DNA of 64,000 nt from Adiantum capillus-veneris (taxonomy: Eukaryota; Streptophyta; Polypodiopsida; Polypodiales; Pteridaceae): positions 70,381,003-70,445,002 of the forward strand of contig CM043957.1 in NCBI GenBank assembly GCA_014529385.2. Direction: 5' to 3'. Position 1 is the stretch's first letter, and the number at the start of each line of letters is the position of its first letter. Below the pieces are notes generated by a model. That model did no database searches and was not told the DNA's origin. It worked only from the letters and a program-made list of their open reading frames with translations. The position numbers and the translations under genes are program-made. This document shows positions 56,346 to 64,000 of the stretch, piece by piece.

Positions 56346-56578
56346 AAATTTTCTAGATAGTGTCAATACATCATTTCAAAATGCTAGCAACAATCAATTG
56401 AAAAAGGGGGAAGTCATGTGGAACAGGGCATCTCAAATGCAGGAACTTAGTGGATTAGCATCTCAAGACACAACAAAGGGAGAGGGGAGTCTCAGAATGG
56501 CATTCTCAAGAAAGGGAATGAGCACCATTGTCGTCAAGGAGTTCTATGGAAAGCATTTTTAAAATTTTGGGGCGGGAA

Positions 56579-56613
<35 letters not shown>

Positions 56614-56846
56614 GTTGCCATCGCGCACTTGCACGATCATCATTTTTAAATACTAATGAATGCAACATCATTCCACTAGGGTAGGGGGAAGCAACAACCA
56701 TGGACAAAAGAAAATGCCACAAGGAGCCCAACGTTTTAAAACGCAACCGATAGGGGGAGGGTTGATGCCAAGGGACAAGGGAAGGAGGATGGGTGTTGAC
56801 TCATTGTTTCTCTTCTCGAAGAAATCTCCCATGATCAACTAGCCAT
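56346..56846 (-). other. Gag leader region with 33-base G run
   Basis: No supported coding sequence. An uninterrupted G run of 33 bases lies at 56579-56611. Its length is uncertain. Confidence 0.6.
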
Positions 56847-56859
56847 AGCTCTGATACCA
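56847..56859 (-). promoter_or_regulatory. Primer-binding site of the copia-type short element
   Basis: The minus strand reads TGGTATCAGAGCT, just inside the right LTR. Confidence 0.85.
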
Positions 56860-56860
56860 T

Positions 56861-57149
<289 letters not shown>

Positions 57150-57212
57150 GATTGGGCTATTCACTTGAGATGCTGTAAACTTTAACATAAAAAACCAGAA
57201 AATGGGAAGAAG

Positions 57213-58224
57213 ATGGCAAGAAAATCTGCATCTCTCAGACCAGGAGTCTCATTTTCCAGCATTCTGAAAGGTAGTGTCTCTAAGGATGGCGATAAAATTA
57301 CATCATCTAAATCATCAAGTGAGGGAGAGCTTGAAATACTAAAGAATGTAAAGGCTTGATTGGAACATGAACTCAAAGAAGTTAGCAGACAGATTGAGAC
57401 CGGTCCTAATGGCAACAAATGAACTTGCTTGGAGGCTAAAAGTAGTGGGGTTTTTGAAGATGGGATGGTGGGATAGGGCCTTTAGTGCTTTAAAGAAATC
57501 TTTGCCATAGCAGGTTGAGGTTGTAGAGGCTATTAGGGTGGCGATTCAGCCAGCTCTCATTAAAAATCAGCTTGCTATGCAAGCTAAGCTTACACTAGTA
57601 TTTGGATTCAATGGGAGGGTTCCAAACAGGTACAAGCTGACTCAGTGGCTTCAAGGACTGCAAAGTCTTGGGCATGGAGGTGCAATTGAATATACCTCAT
57701 ACCTAGCCAAGGGTTTCTGTTCGGTGCCATGAAAGCTTTTGTTTCACTCAGGAGAATCTCTCCAAGGGTTTCATCCAGTCTGGGTCAAGTTTGTGAGATT
57801 GTCTAGCTGGATCTGGGATAATATGAGGATGCTTTCCAGTCAATTGGGCACCCCCTTGTTTGTTCCTAACAAGAGAGGTCTAGTCAAGTCCTCTAAATGG
57901 GTATGTATAGGATGGAAAGTCTCTAAGACACCACCTAAGGACATGTTGATCAATGTCGAAGCTAGGCTAATAACTATTCCCCTCAATTTTGGGGCCTACT
58001 TTGGGGCTTGTTTTGAGTGTAACAAATTCGAACACTTTGCCAAGGATTGCCCCATGAAGGCTAAAGTGAATACCGATCATGCGACACAAGTCTCCGATGA
58101 AGGGAACGACAACCGTTTACATGGTAAGGAAACTGCGGTGGAAGGGAATGTGAATCAGGTAAAGAGCAATGAAGGGGCAAGATTAGAGGATGTAAAGCCA
58201 GGTAAAGGAGGCTATGATTTGTGA
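57213..58224 (+). pseudogene. LINE ORF1, DUF4283-like with zinc knuckle
   Basis: The start ATG at 57213 gives MARKSASLRPGVSFSSILKG. Frame changes and stops occur near 57349 and 57510, then a TGA near 57730. The readable core is VAIQPALIKNQLAMQAKLTL, MKAFVSLRRISPR and FHPVWVKFVRLSSWIW, typical of the DUF4283 domain of plant LINE ORF1. A single CX2CX4HX4C knuckle, CFECNKFEHFAKDC, lies at about 58012-58053. It would bind LINE RNA. The acidic tail ends at 58224. Confidence 0.8.
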
Positions 58225-58539
58225 GGTGGACACCAAGCTGCAGGAGAAGACTATGGAGAAGCAAAACCTCACACTATAAATCCTTGAATGCCCACACAAT
58301 GAAAATGCATTTACTTTTCCTGCTATGACACCTAAGTTTATGATAGTGACAACTACGTCCATGGTGAAAATCCCAAGTCCGAGGAGGGCCAAAAGAGTAA
58401 AGGCAGTGGCAAGGGATTCCATGTCACTTATGAAAAGAAAAGTCTCTATCCCTCCCCGCAAAATAGAAAGGGGAGTTTTGGGGGTCATTCCTCGTGACTG
58501 GAAAGGGTTGAAGAATTTGCCCCCCTCTCCCAATGATGG

Positions 58540-59240
58540 ATACTCTCGCTATCAAGTCCTGGAATATGAAGGGATTAAAGACCCGAAAGAAAAGTGCCCT
58601 CTTCTGGGATGAAGTTAAGAAGGAGAAAGCAATCAATTGTTAGTCCATCCAGAAACACCACCTGGATACTTGCACCAGGAGAAAACAAGCCTTAGGGAAG
58701 AATCTTGTATTCTATGGGGAAGTAAGTGAAGGATTTAGTGGCATACTACTGATTGTAGATGGTTTTGAACCACCCCTTTGGCAGAGTTCTTAAAGTTAGA
58801 ATCATGTGGGATGATCAACCCCTCACCGTTGTGAATGTGTATGGTCCTTGCAATGCAAAGGATAGAGCTAAATTGTGGATGCATGTCAGAGAAACTTCAA
58901 TAGAGGGGGAGTGGCTAATGGTTGGGGATTTCAATATGGTAGAGAAGAATAAGGACATAATAGGTTCCACCAGTATGCTGATTGGCACTGAAAAATTTAA
59001 ATCATTGAGCTTGTGTGAGAAGTGGGCTATGGTTGATTTGTGGGAGGTGGGCCCCTGGAACAGCATGCCTGGGTTTACCTACACACAAGTCTCCACAGTA
59101 TGCCCAAACTACCTCTAGGCTTGAGAGATGTTATTGCTCTCACCAAGCTGACTAGATCCTATCAATGGTAGAGATGAGTGTGATCTCCACAAAAAGCCTT
59201 TTGGATCACATGCCCCTACACATATAACTCAAGAAATCAC
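58540..59240 (+). pseudogene. LINE ORF2 endonuclease domain
   Basis: The ORF2 start is near 58535 (MDTLAIKSWNMKGL in a neighbouring frame). The readable part (58759-59118) has LTVVNVYGPCNAKDRAKLW and GEWLMVGDFNMVEKNKD, the core of an apurinic-type endonuclease (EEP superfamily), then SLCEKWAMVDLWEVGPW and FTYTQ. It would nick target DNA. Frame changes occur near 58615 and 58750. The domain is cut at 59240 by the insert. Confidence 0.85.
59236..59240. repeat. Target-site duplication ATCAC (left)
   Basis: Equal to 61326-61330. It delimits the small LTR element exactly. Confidence 0.95.
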
Positions 59241-59513
59241 TGTTGGGTTTCAAGCCCAAGTCGTCATAACCCGTGGGAAATGGCTTTTGCAGCCATGCAG
59301 TTACAAGTGTACTTGCAGTTTAGTTTTTCATGGCAATTGCATGGAAGGTCCAAATCTATATATGTATCTCAAGGCTTAATACTAATAGCAACGTTATTTT
59401 TTGTGTCGATCTGAGTCTCTCTCTCTCGCTGTCTATCTCCTTTTCTCGCTTCTGCAGCTGCTCATCATCTCGCCATGGCCCTCAGGCTGCATCCCCAGCC
59501 TCAGGTTCTAACA
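59241..59513 (+). mobile_element. 5' LTR of the gene-carrying element
   Basis: Nearly identical to 61044-61325, differing mainly in the length of the TC run (about 59417-59430) and a few bases. A TATA-like CTATATATG is at about 59355-59363. Confidence 0.95.
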
Positions 59514-59515
59514 AC

Positions 59516-59529
59516 TGGTATCAGAGCGT
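59516..59529 (+). promoter_or_regulatory. Primer-binding site
   Basis: TGGTATCAGAGCGT follows the LTR by two bases, tRNA-iMet type. Confidence 0.93.
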
Positions 59530-60106
59530 AGGCGAGGTGCAGTTCTTGGAGAGAAGCGCTGCAGGTCAGTGTCTCAAAAGGCCACTGTGTGTAAGATCCT
59601 AGGCGGGCAAAAGCTCCCAGGCTAGGCGGGCTAGAAGATCTTGGCCTTGTCAAGCACAGGTGGCATCTCAAAGCAGGCGGTGGCCAGGTGCTTATCAAAA
59701 CGCTGTCTAGAGCAAGCGACGAGGAGCCCCATTAAGACTGCATATCAAAACGCTCAGTTGAGAAGACAGGCGAGCCTTGTGCGGTGACTACCCCATCAAC
59801 TCCTCAAATCGCTACTGTTTTGTGGCATTTGGATGTAGCACGCCAATCTTCCTTGCATTTCAAAAGGCTGCACAGGTGGCAAGCCCCTAAAAGAAGCACC
59901 CAATAGGGTGGCAGATCTCAACCATAAGAGGGCATCACCTGACGAAGGCGGCCATAAGCAAGAACCAATTGGTACCTGCAGTTCCATAGGATCGACCTCA
60001 CCTGGCCTCATGCATTGCTCTGCCTCTACGCTCCTGTTGATTACAGAAATTCGGTTTTATTTAAATTTTCACACTGCTTTAAATTTTCCACATTATTTGA
60101 CCCCTT
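59530..60106 (+). other. Interior upstream of the captured ORF
   Basis: GC-richer than the surroundings, with no convincing ORF. TATCAAAACGCT occurs twice (about 59693 and 59745) and GGCGGGC-type strings recur, suggesting short internal duplications. The origin is unknown. Confidence 0.5.
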
Positions 60107-60664
60107 TTGGATTTAATTAAGAGCTTATTCATGCCCTCGATGCTCAGTAGTAGATCGGCAAATGCATCTTTTAGTTTTGAAGCTCAAATTTTTTCAAAGA
60201 TCTCCTCGTCGTTACATGCAGAAGGCAACAAAGGCCCTTTGCCTCTTGAGTTGCCAGAGCTTGCTGTTTCAACTGAAGGTTGTCATCATGATCTTGCTAA
60301 GGTAAGATCAGCATTACGAGGTGGTTTTGAAAAGTATGGCCTTGGACACCGGCCCGAGAAGCATGTTACTTGTGTTGCAGATGTTTATGATCCACCATGT
60401 CCTCGCACATCGCATACAAGTAGCCAAAATCGCCGGCGGCATCCTCAACATCATCATCATCCCAAAAATGACTATAAGAATCGGCACAAAGGGAAAGGAA
60501 GCAGTCACACAGAAAAGGAGTCAGAAAAGAAGCAAGTTCGAACTGGTCACTTTCAACTAGTTTTTTTTTTTTTGGGCTTTCTACTGGCAGTATTCTTCAA
60601 AGGTTCTTCAATCAAGTTGTTCTGGTCAAAAGTCATGCTCTGTCATTTCTTTTTGTTGTCATAG
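60107..60664 (+). CDS. Host-like basic protein fragment inside LTR element
   Basis: An uninterrupted 185-codon frame. Its first ~20 residues are likely element sequence. Then come SFEAQIFSKISSSL, PLPLELPELAVSTEGCHHDL, SALRGGFEKYGLGHRP, KHVTCVADVYDPPCPRTSHT and a His/Lys/Arg-rich tail (RRRHPQHHHHPKN, then RHKGKGSSH). The VT-x(3)-DVYDPP..TSHT motif followed by a basic region reminds me of a conserved family of plant proteins of unknown function, probably nuclear; this rests on memory. After about residue 150 the frame runs through a T-rich segment and becomes hydrophobic, probably non-coding readthrough. No gag or pol motif is present. It may be a captured cDNA fragment. Confidence 0.55.
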   Translation: MDLIKSLFMPSMLSSRSANASFSFEAQIFSKISSSLHAEGNKGPLPLELPELAVSTEGCHHDLAKVRSALRGGFEKYGLGHRPEKHVTCVADVYDPPCPRTSHTSSQNRRRHPQHHHHPKNDYKNRHKGKGSSHTEKESEKKQVRTGHFQLVFFFLGFLLAVFFKGSSIKLFWSKVMLCHFFLLS

Positions 60665-61031
60665 GTTTGTTATGCTTTGGTCTGTTGTCAAAAATTGTCA
60701 TGGCAAAAATAATTTGTACGGGATATAGACACTGCCACCCATGAGTGATAAGACCTCCCAACCTATCTTTTTTTTCTCAAGTACCATTTTGTCCGCTTCT
60801 CATGAGGTTACTGGGTACACCTTAAACCCAAGGTTTGGCAGTGAACCAAAAACTCCATTTTTGGTAGCTTCATATTTGACCTACACCCTATCTGTTCAAG
60901 GGGGGGTTATTGACCTAGCACCAGGTTATGGATAAACCAAAAATCCTTGGTTGTGAGAAAACCTAAAACTCGCGGTTGACGAGTATACCAAAAACTCGAG
61001 GTATCATGAGAGGTTTTGTCTAGTTCGGGCT
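60665..61031 (+). other. Interior downstream of the captured ORF
   Basis: About 370 bases ending at the polypurine tract. ACCAAAAACTC-type strings recur (about 60845, 60937, 60990). A second G run (60900-60906, GGGGGGG) might be a former polypurine tract. Confidence 0.5.
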
Positions 61032-61043
61032 TGAGGGGGGGAT
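61032..61043 (+). promoter_or_regulatory. Polypurine tract of the gene-carrying element
   Basis: TGAGGGGGGGAT precedes the LTR start TGTTGGG. Confidence 0.9.
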
Positions 61044-61325
61044 TGTTGGGTTTCAAGCCCAAGTCGTCATAACCCGTGGGAAATGTCTTTTGTAGCCATG
61101 CAGTTACAAGTGTACTTGCAGTTCAGTTTTGCATGGCAATTGCATGGAAGGTCCAAATCTATATATGTATCTCAAGGCTTAATACTAATAGCAGCGTTAT
61201 TTTTTGTGTCGATCTGAGTCTCTCTCTCTCTCTCTCGCTCTCTCTCTCCTTTTCTCGCTTCTGCAGCTGCTCATCATCTCGCCATGGCCCTCAGGCTGCA
61301 TCCCCCGTAGCTTCAGGTTCTAACA
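61044..61325 (+). mobile_element. 3' LTR of the gene-carrying element
   Basis: 282 bases, matches 59241-59513. The TC run at about 61220-61248 is longer. Target copy ATCAC follows at 61326-61330. Confidence 0.95.
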
Positions 61326-61330
61326 ATCAC

Positions 61331-62700
61331 TAGGGGAGGGGCAGACCCCGAAAGGGGAGAAAAAACTTCTTATAACAGGGTCACACATATTCAAAGACCG
61401 TCTTTTTAGAAGCCTCACCAAGAAAGCATTGGGTAAGGTCAAGAAAGATGTGGATCTCAATAAGCCTAAGGTTTGGGATCTATTCGCTCAAAGCATTCAA
61501 AAAGTGATCAAAAGCTTAGGCCCTTGGATTAAAAATGATAGCGAGGCACACCTCAAGCATCTCACAGTGAAGGTGGCTCTGCTAACCTCAAGAAAGTCTA
61601 TTAGGCTATCTATTGAGAATGAGCACAAGTGGTGGCTTGAAGCTAAATATAACCTGGCTAATGAACATCTTGAGGAAATCAAGAAGGCAAGATTTCTCTC
61701 CAGGGAGACTTTCCTTCAATCGAAAGCCTGTAATCAAGCTTTTTTTTTTAGCGCTTTGAAATCCAAGAAGAGTTGGAGATGCATCCACTCACTCCATAAT
61801 GAGAAAGGGACTGTAGCTAAGAACCAAGATGAGATGGTTGGTCTAATATTGAACTATCTAAGGTAGATTATTGGCCAACTAGAGATCCAATCCCAAGACG
61901 TTGATGAAGCTAGAGCGTCTTTACTAGGAAGTGTTGAGAAGAAGGTTCCCCAATCATAATCCAATCGACTAGAACGGACATTCTCCGAAGGCAGATGTTC
62001 ACTAGCATTGCAAGCTCTTGGCAAGGAAAAGTCCCCCGGTTGGGATGGGATGACAACTGAATTCTTAGAGAATTTTGGGATGATCCCAAGGTCCCAGTCA
62101 CGCAGTTGGCTAACCAAGCCATTATCAAAGGGTCGCTGGATGCAAGTGTGAAGAGAGGGCTCATCAAACCCATCCCCAAACAGGTTTGTTGCTCTCAACT
62201 TAAGCATGGGCACCCTATTACGATGATGTCAGTAGCTTACAAAATCATTGCCAAGGTAGTAGCCCTCAGACTAGCCTCCCTACTAAATAGGATCATCTCT
62301 CCCCATCAGCATGGGTTCATTAAAGGAAGATCCGTTTATGACAGCATCTTGATAGCAATGGTGGGCGTTCAATGTGCAGCATCCACCAAGCAAGAGTGCA
62401 TTTTTCTATAGCTTGACCTTGATAAGCTTATGACAAGATAACATGGTCATATATAGAAACTATCATGGAAGCTCTGGGCTTTGGGCCTCGCTTGTGTCAC
62501 CTCATTTGCACACTTGGAACTGGTAGCCACTCAGAGCTCCTGCTTAATGATAGAATTGTGGGCTCCTTCGAGGTCAAAAGGTCTATTAAGCAGGGATGCC
62601 CCCTAGCCCCTTGTTTCTCACCATCGTATCACATCCTCTTAGCATGATGCTCAAAGCCAGTGTTTTGCAAGGGGGTTACAAGGCTTGACTTTATCGGGTA
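61331..62700 (+). pseudogene. LINE ORF2 reverse transcriptase, N-terminal part
   Basis: The frame 61429-61866 covers the linker and RT start (KVWDLFAQSIQKVIKSLG, ESFLQSKACNQAFFF-like). The RT motifs follow: ALQALGKEKSPGWDGMTTEF (about 62000-62060), GLIKPIPKQ and YKIIAKVVALRLASLL, then HQHGFIKGRSVYDSI (62106-62411). SIKQGCPLAPCF lies at 62580-62620. Stops after CIFL (62409-62411) and HILLA (62645-62647). It would copy LINE RNA at the nicked target. Confidence 0.88.
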
Positions 62701-63765
62701 ATGACCAGATCCTCACAAAATTGTTCGTTGATGGTTCGCTTCTCTTGTTGAAGGTGTGCCCCCAGGTTCTTAGAAAGCTCTAGAGATTGTGCAAACATTT
62801 GTCATTGCCTCAGGTTTCCAAATGTAATATTGAGCAGTCAAGGCTGATCTCCCTGACAAAAAACGACTCCTTTGACCCTTTTGAATGGTCAGGTGAGATT
62901 GTCTCTATAGGGAATATCTTCAGGCACTTGGGGGCCCTAACTCACAAACAAAGATTTCAGTGGGTCCTTGAAAAAGTCAAAACAAAAATGAGAAGGTGGG
63001 AGTATGCTATTCTCCCATTCCCAAGCCGGATTAAAGCAATAAATTTGTTTGTGCTCCTTTATATTTCCTTCATCATCCCACTTCTTGAGATGGCTAAGTG
63101 TGACTAGAAAGAGTTCTTAGTTTTATGGAAACACCATGAAATCCTCTAGACCATGGCAGTGGGCTGGCCAGATGAGTCGCTCTTCTGGTGGACCAAGGAG
63201 GTCTCTAAATTCTTAACCCAGTTACCCATGCGGAGGCCGGTTGTGCCAGATTTGTGCTCTCATTGGACAAACAGGACCAAGCTTGGGCTATCATGACCAA
63301 AGATATGTTAGATGCAGCTAAACTTGGTTCAAAAGGTGGTAAGTGGAAAGGAGTAGAATTTCACGATAAACTCTTAGGCCCCTCGTGGTCAAGCCTAGGT
63401 CTGGGGGGGGCATCTCAAGATAAATGGTAAGGAAGTGGAAAAGAGCAGCTAGGGTTCTCGAGTGGGGGGAAGAAACTAGGTACTTCAAGAAATCCATCTT
63501 GCATTGGTCCCCTTGGCCATCTGAAGTTGTGGGACCACCGCAAAGCCCCTATTGGATAGAAACTGCCAGGAAAGTGAATAATAAGGGTCTAAATTGGCTA
63601 GTTCACTTTTGGGATGGTAACAATAATAGCTGGAAAACCATTGACCTTCTGGAAGCACAGTATCAACTAAATGGATGTGAGATGTTGTTAGTCAACATAG
63701 TGATAAAAGAGCTTGACAATGTTGTAATGCCAATCTATGAATCCGGGTTTGAGTGGAATTCCTAG
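62701..63765 (+). pseudogene. LINE ORF2 RT C-terminal and connection region
   Basis: KLFVDGSLLLL at about 62720-62750 is the active-site strand, where FADD is expected; the reading is FVDG, so a catalytic Asp is lost. The frame 62787-63107 then has FEWSGEIVSIGNIFRHLGALT and KVKTKMRRWEYAILPFPSRIKAINL. The next frame (63424-63765) has KRAARVLEWGEETRYFKKS, SPYWIETARKVNNKGLNWLVHFWDGNNNSWK. Stops occur at about 63105, 63150 and 63763. Confidence 0.85.
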
Positions 63766-64000
63766 AGATGGCCCGAAAGTAGTCTGTTATGGAAACCCCA
63801 TTCTAATGGTATATATCCTGCAATACTACACAAGAATAATTGGTCTAACCCCCTCAACAAAATATGGAAGAGACAATGGCCGGAAGAACGGTGGAAGGAA
63901 GTCATGGAGAACATCTGGAAGCCAAAGTGGCCACAGTTTATGAATATATTATTATGGAAGGTAATGTCGGGAGCTTTACCGATGAGCGTAAAGATCCAGG
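63766..64000 (+). pseudogene. LINE ORF2 start of zf-RVT domain, cut by window end
   Basis: After a frame change, NPLNKIWKRQWPEERWKEVME and WPQFMNILLWKVMSGALP (about 63850-63990) match the segment before the zinc-binding Cys cluster in copies 1, 3 and 4. The Cys residues lie beyond the window. Confidence 0.82.

Larger units (their letters stand above)
59241..61325 (+). mobile_element. 2.1 kb LTR element carrying a host-like coding fragment
   Basis: LTRs of 273 and 282 bases start TGTTGGGTTTCAAGCCC and end GGTTCTAACA. Target duplication ATCAC, primer site TGGTATCAGAGCG and polypurine tract GAGGGGGGG are all present. No gag or pol is present. The 1.53 kb interior holds a 185-codon ORF (60107-60664) that does not look like retroelement protein. 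This is the structure expected of a non-autonomous element that has captured host sequence. Confidence 0.9.
57213..64000 (+). mobile_element. Long LINE with ORF1 and ORF2, continuing beyond the window
   Basis: ORF1, endonuclease, reverse transcriptase and the start of the zf-RVT domain occur in order on plus, interrupted by the LTR element at 59241-61325. The segment is degenerate throughout. Its 3' end lies right of the window. It is the fullest of the six LINE copies seen here. Confidence 0.88.

Noticed and set aside
56534-56746. ORF with poly-Pro
   Set aside because: Translation of the 33-base G run.

Overview
This window looks like a gene-poor, transposon-packed stretch of a large plant nuclear genome. 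Every recognisable coding segment is retroelement-derived: Ty1/copia, Ty3/gypsy, a gag-only LTR family, and LINEs carrying a DUF4283-type ORF1 and a C-terminal zf-RVT domain. The remainder is AT-rich, non-coding and crowded with TC/GA and TG/CA microsatellites. The style of the LINE and gypsy proteins reminds me of fern or other non-seed land-plant repeats, but that is only an impression. I found no ordinary host gene with intact structure, no rRNA and no functional tRNA.

Layout. 1-336 is the edge of an LTR inserted into a gypsy integrase relic (337-1335). 1340-7450 is unclassified non-coding DNA with microsatellites, a perfect foldback and a tRNA-like relic. 7596-14726 is a 5'-truncated plus-strand member of a gag-only LTR family. 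It sits against the gag of a minus-strand gypsy (14727-15741, primer-binding site near 16095-16110). 18848-38480 is a nested complex. A plus-strand copia (A) lies between units of an old ~200 bp repeat. It was interrupted in pol by a full-length minus-strand gag-only element (21068-29937, target duplication TTTTG), and in its own 3' LTR by a minus-strand copia of the same family (B, 32891-38004, target duplication TCTAG). 38880-48000 holds TC/TG/GA microsatellite clusters, LINE 3' ends and degenerate repeats. 48797-51870 holds three LINE relics in alternating orientation. 52881-55072 and 55140-57149 are two short non-autonomous LTR elements on the minus strand. 57213 to the window end is one long LINE (ORF1, endonuclease, RT, zf-RVT), interrupted at 59241-61325 by a 2.1 kb LTR element that carries an apparently captured host coding fragment.

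How the parts work together. The gag-only family has intact LTR signals (TATA box, tRNA-Asp-type primer site, polypurine tract) but no recognisable reverse transcriptase, RNase H or integrase in either copy, so it probably used another element's enzymes. Both copia copies have tRNA-iMet primer sites and ~225 bp LTRs but carry stops and frameshifts. All five LINE 3' ends share a short palindrome just before the A-rich tail, a likely RT recognition structure. The most interesting candidates are the host-gene fragment inside the small LTR element, the gag-only family with four zinc knuckles, and the shared LINE 3' stem-loop.
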